Shown here piece after piece: positions 8,577 through 17,265 of a stretch of 22,962 bases of DNA. The DNA is from Chara braunii (taxonomy: Eukaryota > Streptophyta > Charophyceae > Charales > Characeae), in NCBI GenBank assembly GCA_003427395.1, contig BFEA01000263.1, positions 695,906-718,867 on the forward strand. The letters are read 5' to 3'. Made by a program: the position numbers and the translations under genes. The notes below the pieces were generated by a model that saw only the letters and a program-made list of their open reading frames with translations, had not been told where the DNA came from and ran no database searches. How positions within the stretch are numbered: the stretch's first letter is position 1; each line of letters begins with the position of its first letter.

Positions 8577-9141
8577 TTGTGTTCGTTGGATGCGTTTGAA
8601 GCCTTAGAAGACTTAGAAACAAAGTGGTCGGCAAGGGACCCTCGTGAGTCTTGGGTGGCACTTTCTAGAGGTCCTAGAGGGGAGCGTTTCTTTGTGGAAG
8701 TCGGTGTAGGTGGCCGCAAGTGTGGTGCCTTCATAAGACATTGGCTCCCCGCAGAACTTCATAAGTCGCGACTGTGTTGAGAGACTGCGCCTAGGGGACG
8801 AGGTGCAACGCTTGGGTAAATCTGTAGCATCTATCTTGGCCAACAAAGAGCGCATGGTTGTAAATGACTACGTCAAGAACGTAGACTGCACCTTCTATTA
8901 TGGAGGTGGGGAACTTAATCACAAAATTTCGTTCGTAGTTAGTGACGACTTGCCATTTGACATGTTGTTAGGTATGTACTACCTTGAGGTTGCAAAGCCT
9001 CAATTTGATTGGGACCGAACGGTGCTCAAGCCTGTATTACCGGAAGGGAGGACAGTCAGACTCACGAAGTATAAGGCTAGCAGTCTGATAGACACTTACG
9101 GTTGTATGTGCACATCAACATTCTACAATTATTATAAATAG
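8577..9141 (+). pseudogene. Retropepsin (aspartic protease) of retrotransposon 1, frameshifted
   Basis: Retropepsins cleave the Gag-Pol polyprotein and carry one Asp-Thr/Ser-Gly per monomer. The frame from 8577 gives FFVEVGVGGRKCGAFI. One extra base at 8736 then shifts the frame and the protein continues in the next frame with Asp-Ile-Gly-Ser at 8737-8748 and on through 8803-9141. The flap side and the second conserved block (LPFDMLLGMYYLE, near 8950-8990) are recognisable. The middle residue of the active-site triad is Ile instead of Thr/Ser. Upstream the zinc-knuckle frame is the same one, interrupted by TAG (8505-8507) and TGA (8568-8570). Confidence 0.7.
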
Positions 9142-9514
9142 AACCAAGAGGAGTTTTTGTCTCTCAGAAAGGGGAGGTCGTTAAAACACCCCCAGAGATA
9201 GAAATCGTCGTCTGTAACTGCCTTGATCTGTTTGAGGAGCCTTCAGGAGTCGTAGACAGGGAGGTTGTCCATGCCATAGAGATCATCCCAGGTAGCAAGA
9301 CACCAAAGAGAAGAATCTATAGGATGTTTCCGATCGAGTTGGACGAGCTTCATCGGCGACTGAAAGAGCTTACAGTGAAGGGTTGGATTCGACCTATTAC
9401 CTCCCCCTTCGGGTCACCAATTTTATTTGTCCCGAAGAAGGGGGGGGGGGACTAAGGATATGCATTGATTATAGAGGCCTCAATGCCATCACCGCTAAGA
9501 ACGTAGAGCGTCTG
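9138..9514 (+). pseudogene. pol: Reverse transcriptase N-terminal part (fingers) of retrotransposon 1
   Basis: RT copies the element RNA into DNA. The frame from 9138 reads through YRMFPIELDELHRRLKEL and KGWIRPITSPFGSPILFVPK, diagnostic of Ty3/gypsy RT. An 11-base G tract (9440-9450) then breaks the frame. The next frame restores LRICIDYRGLNAIT, the conserved block before the first catalytic Asp. Similarity ends at the TGA at 9515-9517; the palm with YxDD is missing. The G-tract length change looks like slippage, though sequencing error in a homopolymer is possible. Confidence 0.8.
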
Positions 9515-10899
9515 TGATGGACCCGCCGCGATGGTGGTCCGTTAAGATCAAGACGAAGGGATGAGGATGGGAGAGATGGAGATAGAGCTAGAAGGGAAAA
9601 CACATCTCCAACGCAGATTGAACTCGCACTTACTTCAAACTGTGCAAGTGAAGAATGTGACTGAAACAGACTACAACTGGTGTATACCCCCAGCGGACTG
9701 ACATGACTAGACTGGACTGACCTGGTACCGATAATGGTACCAGGCGGAACTGGACTGGACTGAATGAGCACACGACCTGTGGGGTCAGGCCACGACGTGG
9801 TCCCACACGCCGAATAGACAAAATAGCCAGATAGCCTTAGGCCAGGGCAGCTAGAGCCTAGAGGCACACTGCAGGAGCCTTAGACCTGTCGTGGATCGCG
9901 AGAGCCGTAAATACGCTTCCGCAAAAGCAGCGGAACTCTGCAAACAATAAAGTTGAGAAATCTAGGATGCGGAACAAGCTTCATGCGGAGTCCATGCGAT
10001 GCAGGATAAACTACATAATGTCATAGCAAAAACAACTGTCTGATATACACATTCTAGCTAACTGCAAGAAATTAAATGTATCAGGGTACAACTCTAAAGT
10101 CCTAGAGGCAACTGCCTCAATGCTGAAAGGAAAAGATAACAATATGTCACAAGATAATGTTGTGTCGCTGAACCACTAAGAGTGGGATGGTCTCAGGGGG
10201 GTTGAATGCAGCCTAAGAATAGAAAATCCTAAGGGCAGTCACATACGAAGATGAGATAGGTCATCAAGCTCAGCGTGAGGGAATGGTAGCGAAACAAAAC
10301 CAACGACCCTAACAGATAGACCATCGAGGCGGGTAATGCTCAACAAAAGGGTGACACCATGCAGGGTCGACCATGAAAGGGGAGCCTGGGATAGGGTGGA
10401 GATATGCCTAACTGAAGGCATGCAATGGCCGACATTAGGGTGATGAGGGTAGTGGGTGAGGGAAACATGCACACAACTCACTGACTAGGGAGGAAGCTGG
10501 ATATGGGAGCACGAAAACCTAGGTAACGCTATGGTCCCAATGCCTATGTGATACCAAGGGAGAGCCTTACTCAGGGAGAACCAGCTAAGTGAGAACCATC
10601 ATGCGACACATACAAGGGAATGCACAAGGTAGGGTGGTGGCATGAAGTAATCATGTCCAAGTATATGAAGCCTATGAAGTAGTTGAAGTCGAGAAGGTGG
10701 CTGAAGTCGTCAAGGTGGTCGATGACATCAATGGAGTAGGAGTCGTGTTAGAGCCACAAAACGTTGACATCCTGAAGAAGTTGATGATGGAGTACATGAT
10801 AGTGCGATTCAGTGGTAGGAGATAGGTAAGTGAGTGGCAGTAGTCGAGACGCCGAGGGCGTCGACGAGTGCACTGTGGACGCGTGGAGGCGTCCCTCTG
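9515..10899. other. Gene-free stretch between the two retrotransposons
   Basis: Retrotransposon 1 stops at 9514 and the chromodomain end of retrotransposon 2 is at 10900. Part of this stretch should be the 3' UTR and LTR of retrotransposon 2, but I found no matching copy right of 20843, so no LTR can be confirmed. A hairpin lies at 9721-9744 (CCTGGTACC, 6-nt loop, GGTACCAGG). A 59-codon plus-strand open frame at 10646-10822 is listed separately. Confidence 0.45.
10646..10825 (+). other. Short Val/Glu-rich open frame, possible coding remnant
   Basis: The plus strand is open for 59 codons between TGA (10643-10645) and TAG (10823-10825). It starts with a Val/Glu/Lys repeat-like stretch (VVEVEKVAEVVKVVDD) and then LEPQNVDILKKLMMEYMIV, which could form amphipathic helices. 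There is no ATG at its beginning. I recognise no family. It lies downstream of the minus-strand chromodomain, so it does not belong to that element's pol in this orientation. It may be a fragment of a third element or chance. Confidence 0.2.
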
Positions 10900-11481
10900 C
10901 TACTGAGGAACGACCTCAGAGGGAGCGGGCTCGTCCTCAGCAATCTCCTCAGCCGGAGGAGGAGGAAGAGGGACAGTCGGCTGAGTAGGAGCAGATGTCT
11001 CAGCACGACAAGCACGATCATATGCACACACCAAAATTCGAGCGTGATCCAAGTGCTCGAAGGGCTCCCAAGTAGCCTCCTTATCAGGATAACCTTTCCA
11101 ACGCACAAGGTACTGGATGTGTGGAGGGGTATCGTCGGTAACTCGGCGAGATACGATGTTCGAAACGATGAACTCCTAGTGATCGTCCGCCATGATAGGT
11201 GGAGGGCGCTCATAAGGGCGTCCGGTGAAGCGCTCAGACGGTTTGCGACAAGGACGCAACAAGCAGACGTGGTGTACATCGTGTACGCGAGCCTGTCGAA
11301 GGTAATCAGGTAGCTTCACACGAAAGCTGACTGGAGTAGCGACAGTATCAGAACCGATAGCCTGAAGGATGCGGTAGGGATCGAAGAATCGACGCTTGAA
11401 CTTGCGAAGCGTATCCGTTTCGAGCTGCAAGTGGTGTGTGTCGACGAGCACATTGTCACAAATTGTGAATGGATGATCCAT
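10900..11481 (-). pseudogene. pol: Integrase C-terminal region and chromodomain of retrotransposon 2
   Basis: One minus-strand frame from 11481 to 10900 is broken only by a TAG at 11176-11178. The first part (DNVLVDTHHLQLE, KFKRRFFDPYRILQAIGS, FRVKLPDYLRQARVHDVHHV) is the integrase C-terminal SH3-like region. After the stop, IQYLVRWKGYPDKEATWEP (about 11120-11065) is a chromodomain, which in chromoviruses steers integration to marked chromatin. The tail is Pro/Glu-rich and ends at 10900. The join to the integrase core near 11481-11572 needs a frame change. Confidence 0.85.
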
Positions 11482-11571
11482 TTGTGATAGGTTCGCTCAT
11501 TCGACGACGTGAGTATGAGAGTTAGCGAGACTCTCGTGTGCGCGCCTCATAATCGCTGCCATGTGGGCGAT

Positions 11572-12620
11572 TCAGGTGTCAAGCGCAGGACATCGAGTGT
11601 CAGGGCGCAACCGTGACAGTTGTAGGAAATCCTCGGGTACACGAGGGTGGTAGCTGAGGTCGCAATAGAATAGCAACATTCCTGTGGCTGGAGAAGCGAT
11701 GTGGTTATATGCAATCTCCGTGTGGGCTAAGTGTAAGTTCCACTGCTGGTCATCCCTAATTAACTTTCGGAGGATATTACCAAAAGTTTGATTGGTGACC
11801 TTAGTCTGGCCATCCGTCTGAGGGTGGTAAGATGACAAGAAGCAGAGCTGCGATTCGTACACCTTGTGTAGGCGTCGCCACAATGTGCTGGTAAAGCATG
11901 GGCCACAGTCGGAGATGATGTTATGAGGTAAGTCGTGATCTCTTACAACTCGGTCAAAGATGATGTCAGCGAAACGATGTGGTTATATGCAATCTCCGTG
12001 TGGGCTAAGTGTAAGTTCCACTGCTGGTCATCCCTAATAAACTTTCGGAGGATATTACCGAAAGTTTTATTGGTGACCTTAGTCTGACCATCCGTCTGAG
12101 GGTGGTAAGACGACGAGAAGCGGAGCTGCGATTCGTACACCTTGTGTAGGCGTCGCCAGAATGTGCTCGTAAAGCATGGGCCACAGTCGGAGATGATGCT
12201 CTGAGGTAAGTCGTGATCTCTTACAACTCGGTCAAAGATGATGTCGGCGACCTCATGAGCACTAATGTGATAGCTGCACGAGACAAAACGTGCACGCTTC
12301 GTGAAGCGATCGACGACGACCAAGATAACATCATGACTGTGCTGAATGGGAGGGAGGAGGGGACTAACAAAATCCATCGAGATGGACTACCAATGACCCT
12401 CATGTATGGGTAAAGGTTGAAGTAACCCGTACAGAAGGTGGTTCACACTGTTTATTTCCTGGCACTTCTGGACGTAGGCTTTGAGGAAGTCCTTGGACTT
12501 CGGCCAAACGTATAGGCGGCAAACACGGGCAAACGTCTTGTGGAAGCCTATACGACCGATATATGCCTGGTCATGGAACTCTGCTATGGCCTGGACGCGG
12601 AGCTGTCCAGTGGAGGGAAC
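11572..12620 (-). pseudogene. pol: Integrase zinc-binding and catalytic core of retrotransposon 2, internally duplicated
   Basis: Integrase joins element cDNA to host DNA in the nucleus. The minus strand first gives an HHCC-like region (EFHD, GFHKTFARV, then VQKCQEI near 12590-12440) in which the second Cys is Ile. A TAG separates it from the core starting at SMDFVSPL (first catalytic Asp, 12374-12372). The second Asp is in SDCGPCFTS (12188-12186). The position of the catalytic Glu, in YHPQTDGQTxVTN, is Lys (12080-12078). A 278-bp tandem duplication (11693-11970 and 11971-12248) repeats the core and shifts the frame, since 278 is not a multiple of 3. Confidence 0.85.
11693..12248 (-). repeat. 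278-bp tandem duplication within integrase
   Basis: 11693-11970 and 11971-12248 align end to end with about 13 substitutions and no obvious indel, roughly 95 % identity. The copies are directly adjacent. The divergence argues against a simple assembly duplication of identical reads and for an old unequal exchange or slippage after insertion. Confidence 0.9.
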
Positions 12621-12755
12621 ACGTAGACGGAGTTCGAGCTAACAAGATCTATGATGCCAGTACACTAGACCGTCCTCACCGAGGGAGTATGAAGGAACGG
12701 TTTTGTTACTACGCAGTATCGCGTGGATGTCGCGATAATCCGGACAGTGGCGGTA

Positions 12756-13601
12756 CTAAGTGCGATATGCATCGATCACTGAGTGATCAACGGTGGTGAC
12801 CAAGATGGCAGCAAGGTGGATGGGTTCCTGATTGTGGTCAGGATGACGGGACAAGGCATCGGTGACGCAGTTCGTTTCATCCTTGTTAGGCTGAGTGGTG
12901 AAACTGAACTCGGATAAATCACGCCACCAGCGTGCCTGTCGAGGGGAAAGTTTGGGCTTCGTGAGGAAAGCCTGGATAACTGAGTTGTTCGTGCGCACCG
13001 TGAAGGGCGCCCCGTGTAGATAATGACGCCAGTGTCGGGTAGCATAAACTATTGCGAGAACCTCACGTTCATCGACAGTGTAGTTTATTTCGACAGGCAG
13101 TAGTTGACGGGAGTAGAAGGCAATCCGACAATACCCAACATGTCCCTCGACAGTCGGGGAGTAAGTAACAAGAGGACTGTCAGTGGAGGGAAGTAGTGGA
13201 AGGATAAACGTCAGTCGAGAAGCAGTATCAGCAGGAGGGGGGGGAGGGGTAGGGAACATGGGGATAAGGGGAATTAGTAGGAGTGAGAAGCAAGCTCCTA
13301 CTGCAAAATCTGACGCATCGGTGGTGACTATGAAAGAACGATCAAAATCGAGAAGGTGAAGAACCGACGCATAAGTCACCGCCTTCTTGAGGGCGCGAAA
13401 AGCATCCTCGCAGACGGGTGTCCAAAACCATGGCAGGTTTTTGCGGAGGAGGGTGGAGGTAAGGACGTAGGAATACCTAGCGTATCCCCAGATGAAATTA
13501 CTATAGTAACTAGTAAGGCCTAAAAAACTGCGAAGCTGCTTGACGGATGTGGGGATGGGCCACTCCATTGCGTCGTCCATATGGAGACCCTTGTCAGACA
13601 C
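12756..13601 (-). CDS. pol: RT thumb and RNase H of retrotransposon 2 (fragment)
   Basis: 281 codons are open, but only as part of a broken polyprotein. Residues ~7-60 are the RT thumb/connection (SVKQLRSFLGLTSYYSNFI). Residues ~88-104 open RNase H, which removes the RNA template (FIVTTDASDFAVGAC). REVLAIVYATRHWRHYL and the terminal TDALSRHP are further RNase H landmarks. In the third acidic position, usually Thr-Asp-His, the sequence is Thr-Asn-Asn. A Pro/Leu-rich stretch of about 50 residues (103-155) separates the first strand from FYSRQLLP, where most relatives have about 10-20. The first Met is not a natural start. Confidence 0.8.
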   Translation of the reverse strand: MSDKGLHMDDAMEWPIPTSVKQLRSFLGLTSYYSNFIWGYARYSYVLTSTLLRKNLPWFWTPVCEDAFRALKKAVTYASVLHLLDFDRSFIVTTDASDFAVGACFSLLLIPLIPMFPTPPPPPADTASRLTFILPLLPSTDSPLVTYSPTVEGHVGYCRIAFYSRQLLPVEINYTVDEREVLAIVYATRHWRHYLHGAPFTVRTNNSVIQAFLTKPKLSPRQARWWRDLSEFSFTTQPNKDETNCVTDALSRHPDHNQEPIHLAAILVTTVDHSVIDAYRT

Positions 13602-13681
13602 ATGGTGTTCTAGAAAGTCCCCTTTGCGCTGGGCAAAGCGACACTTATTGAGCTTGCGTAGAAACCATGCTTGCGTAAGCG

Positions 13682-14298
13682 TTATAGGACATCGCGGAGG
13701 TGTCTGAGATGGTCTTCTAAGGTACGACTATAGACCAAGATATCGTCCATGTATACAAGAACGTATTCTTCAAGGATGTCCCTGAAGATATCGTTCATCG
13801 CCGTTTGGAAGGTGGCGAGTGCATTGGTGAGCCCGAGTGGCATCACCGTGAGCTCGTGGTGGCCGAAGCGAGATCCTAAGGCGGTCTTCGGCTGGTCCTC
13901 TACGACAACGCGAATCTGATGGTAACCACTATGAAGATCGATCTTCGTGAAGAAGCGGTTGCCTGCCAGACAGTCGAATAACTCATCCGCGCGAGGCATG
14001 GGGTAGCTGTTATTAACCGTGTAACGGTTAAGGCCGCGGTAGTCAATGCAAAGGCGGAGAGTTTTGTTCGTTTTGCTAGCAAAGAGGACAGGTGCACCCC
14101 AAGGGGAGTTTTTGGGTTTAATGAAATCCAGTTAAAGGAGCTCCTCAAGCTGACACTTGAGTTCCGTTGCCTCTGGAATCGAGAGTTGGTAGGGTGCTTG
14201 ATGGTGGACACGATAGTCTGGCAAGACCTGGATAGAGTGCTGAACACCGCACATCGGAGGGATCCCGCTGTGTGAAAAATACGAGGGAAAGACATCAC
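13682..14298 (-). pseudogene. pol: Reverse transcriptase palm and fingers of retrotransposon 2
   Basis: The minus strand reads fingers (KPKNSPWGAPVLFASK, LRLCIDYRGLNRYTVNN) followed by an open stretch of 105 codons from 13999. It has the first catalytic Asp in FTKIDLHSGYHQI (13939-13937) and the VYMDDILVYS catalytic motif (Tyr-Met-Asp-Asp, 13753-13742). A TAA lies near 14131 between the N-terminal segment and the fingers. The palm itself looks intact. The frame closes at 13682, before the thumb. All RT landmarks fit Ty3/gypsy. Confidence 0.9.
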
Positions 14299-14332
14299 GG
14301 TACTCTCGAATCAGGTCATGAACGATGCATTT

Positions 14333-14533
14333 TCAGGCTGAGGGGTGGATGTAGAGATGGGAGTCGCAAAAATGGAGGAAGGGGCAGGGGGAACAGGATC
14401 CAATGAGAAGCTCAACGTCTGTGGAGAGGGGATCGTACTGACAAAGATCCATGATGTTCACCGAGTAGAGGGTAACGTCCTTTTGACGGATGAAGTGAGC
14501 GAACTGGCGAGGGGAGGTGAAGACAATGTCCGC
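14333..14533 (-). pseudogene. Protease-RT spacer of retrotransposon 2, proximal part
   Basis: The minus-strand frame reads ADIVFTSPRQFAHFIRQKD and LYSVNIMDLCQYDP toward the RT, ending at a stop next to 14333. It is coding-like spacer of the polyprotein; no domain is recognised. It is cut on its upstream side by the hAT-like insertion. The frame can be followed across the insertion into 17929 and beyond with a TGA close to the junction, supporting the idea that both sides were once contiguous. Confidence 0.5.
14526..14533 (+). other. Left target-site duplication of the hAT-like element
   Basis: ATGTCCGC directly abuts the left terminal inverted repeat. The partner at 17929-17936 is ATGTTCGT: six of eight bases agree and both differences are C-to-T. 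Eight bp is the length expected for hAT insertions. The changes fit decay of methylated cytosines. Confidence 0.55.
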
Positions 14534-14575
14534 CAGAGATGAGCAATGGGTACCCAGACCCGCACCCACCCGCAC

Positions 14576-14968
14576 CCACCCCACCCACGAGGCATTGGGT
14601 TAGGTATGGGTCTTGATAAGTTGGCATGGGTGGGATGAGGGTGGGTCTAGGCGAGCAAGCCTGGGTGGGTGACGGGCGGGTCAATGTTAGGCCAGGGTCA
14701 CCCGAATGGGTGGGTGACAAGCGGTTGAGCGCTAGGCCTGGGTCACCCGACCCACAGACCCAGGTTAACCCATAAGCACCCGTCACCCCACCCACGAGGC
14801 ATTGGGTCAGGTGTGGGTCTTGATAAGTTGGCATGGGTGGGATGAGGGTGGGTCTAGGCGAGCAAGCCTAGGTGGGTGACGGGCGGGTCAATGTTAGGCC
14901 AGGGTCACCCGAATNGGTGGGTGACAAGCGGGTGAGCGCTAGGCCTGGGTCACCCGACCCACANACAC
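14576..14968 (+). repeat. 207-bp tandem repeat in the hAT-like subterminal zone
   Basis: The block CCCACGAGGCATTGGGT...GGGTCACCCGACCCACA occurs twice with a period of 207 bp (14584 against 14791) and few differences. Both Ns of the window (14915, 14964) fall in the second unit, suggesting collapsed or ambiguous reads. A third, more diverged copy lies at 17067-17250. Confidence 0.85.
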
Positions 14969-14992
14969 TGGGCAGCGGCGGGAGCAACTCGA

Positions 14993-15195
14993 TGCTTCGA
15001 ATTCGAAGCTGGCGCGCGCCGAAAAATTTTGCGCGGGGGGGCGGGGAGGCTCCCAAGGCCCAGAAATGTCGAAACAGGCCTCCCCCCCCCCCCGCGCAAA
15101 AGTGCGCTGGGCCCTCCCGGCATCGAACCGGGGGACCCAACCGGCCAGGCCGCCCGGGACCCCTGCCGGTCGGAGGCTGGGCCGCCGGGCGGCCC
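14993..15195. repeat. GC-rich inverted-repeat cluster
   Basis: It holds a 14-bp perfect palindrome CTTCGAATTCGAAG (14993-15006). It also holds a 24-nt inverted repeat with one mismatch and a 27-nt loop (TTTTGCGCGGGGGGG... at 15027-15050 against 15078-15101), and an 8-bp palindrome around one base (GGGCCGCC-G-GGCGGCCC, 15179-15195). Such structures stall polymerases and assemble poorly, so the exact G and C tract lengths are uncertain. Confidence 0.75.
15109..15132 (-). ncRNA. tRNA-like T-arm / Pol III B-box remnant
   Basis: On the minus strand GGTTCGATGCC (15129-15119) matches the B-box consensus GGTTCGANNCC exactly and sits in a 5-bp stem, 7-nt loop arrangement (15116-15132) like a tRNA T-arm, followed by AGGGCCC as a possible acceptor strand. 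Upstream I find no convincing A box, D-arm or anticodon arm, and only 5 of 7 acceptor pairs with 15189-15195. It is a tRNA-derived fragment (SINE or pseudogene) at best, not a tRNA gene. Confidence 0.3.
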
Positions 15196-16634
15196 GGAAT
15201 TTAACACAGCCTATTTCAAAAAAAAACTTTAAAAAAAGGGAAAAACTTCCGAAAAAGCGAGAAGGTGATTTTGGTCTTCACCTCCTTGCAGGAGGCTCTG
15301 TCAATTGAATAAGTGTCTCCAATTGAGAAAAAAGAAATGTTAAAGAGTGGGTCATTCTTCAAATTTTTCTGACGTGCCGGTGGAATAGGAACCGGACTGA
15401 TGCTCCGCAGAATGGAGGTCCATAAAGGATACAATGAACTGCACAGAATCAGTCTGAGATTTCTTCTGCTGTCTGAGTATTGCTGCTTGCTGGACTGATT
15501 TTTCGGGATTTCCGTGTGCTCTGTGTGTTTGCATGTGTTCAAGTTCCCGTGAGATGAACGCTATGCAGAATACTAGCCGTGCGCTTACCCTTTGTTGTCT
15601 GTGTCCCAAGAGGGGTAGGTAGGTTAGGCATAAGGAAACCAGGGGGGCAAGACTGAAATTGGGACTGGATGGACTGCAGGTAGAGGCTAGGACGAACAGG
15701 GACCAAGTAGAGGGAGGTTAGTACTCGGCAAACATTTTCCAGTAGGCAGGGCAGACCCAACAAAGGTCCGGTAGGCCCAGTAGTTTTGCAAAAGGTGACG
15801 AGTAGTCAGTCCCGAATCCAGACGTCCATTAGGGTAGATTCAGGCCTAGAGGTAGGCTTGCAAGCTGCAATGATGTTCGTGCCAACGAGCAGGAACCCCC
15901 CCCCAGTAGGTCTAGCACTCTGGAAAGTTGACCAGTACCTCAGCCTAAGTTTAAACCGTGAGGTATATCGTTCGGGCTGAATGAGTGGGGACCGGTAGTT
16001 TACCCGGCAGTCGTGCTACTGCTCTGCCCGGAGGGGGAGGTTGGGCGGAGTGGCGGAGGAGCGGTGGAGCTGGAGGGCAAGGAAGAAGACCTCCCTGGCT
16101 ATGGAGGAGACGTAGGAATAGGGTGTAGTCCTCGCTATGGTGGTAGAGGGTGAAGTGCCCCATGCGAGAGGAAGGAGAAGGCGGATAGAAGGGAGTAGGA
16201 GGTGAGGAAAAGGGAGAAGGAGAGGAACCGACATAGAGAGACTCACCTTGGCTATGGTTGACCTTCATCTTTACGTCCTTCGTTTGCGCTGCATTGAGAA
16301 GGCCCCTCTATGGGTCCTGGTTGGCCGTGGACAGCTTCCTTAGAGGGTGACTATGGTGGAAGAAGAGGGGACTACCATAATTGTATTTGCGTCGTCCTTT
16401 GAACATCATCCGTGATGAGCACGGATGTTCTGACATAGCCCTGGATGCCACGCAGACGAGAGAAGTGAGGTTAGGGCTGAAAGGTGGTCTCTTGAGTTAC
16501 CAGCAGTAAGGGGGAACACTCAGACATGATTCCTGTTCAGTCATTCGTTTGTTGTTCTATTCTATTTAATTTAATTGATTAATAAGAGTAGTAGTCAAGA
16601 CAATGACGACTACGACGACGACGACAACGATAAC
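15196..16634. other. Interior of the hAT-like element, no recognised gene
   Basis: Several minus-strand frames are open for 60-110 codons (for example 16268-15951, Pro/Ser-rich). I recognise no protein domain. A small hairpin lies at 16407-16427 (CATCCGTG, loop ATGAG, CACGGATG). Poly-C at 15897-15904 and purine-rich stretches at 16140-16230 give low complexity. Confidence 0.45.
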
Positions 16635-16686
16635 GAAGAAGAAGAAGAAGAAGAAGAAGAAGAAGAAGAAGAAGAAGAAGAAGAAG
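16635..16686 (+). repeat. (GAA)n microsatellite, ~17 units
   Basis: An uninterrupted GAA array, preceded by a degenerate GAC/AAC trinucleotide tract at 16603-16634. It is unrelated in position to the AAG array of the TPR intron. Confidence 0.9.
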
Positions 16687-17016
16687 AGGAATGAGGAAGA
16701 ATGAGGGGGAAAACATTGGCGTAACTTGTTCATCTTCTTTGATTCTTTAAATTCTAATCTAATCTTTCTCTCTCTCCATCTCTTCTTTTGGAATGCAGAA
16801 ACTCTTTCATTTTCTCGCAATTTGAGTTTTGCACTCTGGGCGGAGCAGCAGTGAGGTTGGAACTTGGAAGTGCATGACTTTCCTTGAATTTTCTCAGCCG
16901 AAGCCGGGTAATGGCCCCGCGGCGGGAGCTTAAATTGTTCTTTGTAACTTGCATAAGGGACGCTGACCCCAGTTCCCAGCACGTGTTGCTCCCCACGAAT
17001 AGATTGGAGCATGGTG

Positions 17017-17265
17017 CAGAGATGAGCAATGGGTACCCAGACCCACACCCACCCGCACCCACCCCACCCACGAAGCATTGGGTCAGGTGTGGGTCTTGAT
17101 AAGTTGGCATGGGTGGGATGAAGGTGGGTCTAGGCGAGTAAGCCTGGGTGGGTGACGGGCGGATCAATTATAGGTCAGGGTCACCCGAATGGGTGGGTGA
17201 CAAGCGGGTGAGCGCTAGGCCTGGGTCACCCAACCCACAGACCCAGGATAACCCATAAGAACCCG
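17017..17265 (+). repeat. Second copy of the hAT-like left end
   Basis: It starts with the same CAGAGATGAG (17017-17026) followed by CAATGGGTACCCAGACCC, and matches 14534-14760 in order with a few substitutions. Its left flank (GCATGGTG) does not match the sequence after the right terminus, while the flank of the outer copy does. So the outer pair is the better insertion unit, and this copy is nested or duplicated within it. A 912-bp element 17017-17928 is the alternative. Confidence 0.75.

Larger units (their letters stand above)
5337..9514 (+). mobile_element. Ty3/gypsy retrotransposon 1, decayed and 3'-truncated
   Basis: Order on the plus strand: primer-binding site, ~1.2-kb leader, Gag domain, CCHC knuckle, retropepsin, RT fingers. 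This is the Metaviridae order. It stops in RT before the catalytic YxDD motif and has no RNase H, integrase or 3' LTR here. At least two frameshifts and several in-frame stops interrupt it. The sequence after 9514 is unrelated, so the rest was deleted or displaced by another insertion. Confidence 0.8.

Noticed and set aside
10545-10560. Minus-strand TTGGTATCACATAGG as a second tRNA-Met primer-binding site
   Set aside because: Only the first eight bases of TGGTATCA match and no LTR end or gag follows in that direction.
10834-11313. 159-codon plus-strand frame, longest on its strand in this area
   Set aside because: It lies antisense to the chromodomain and integrase C-terminus, whose motifs are unmistakable on the minus strand.
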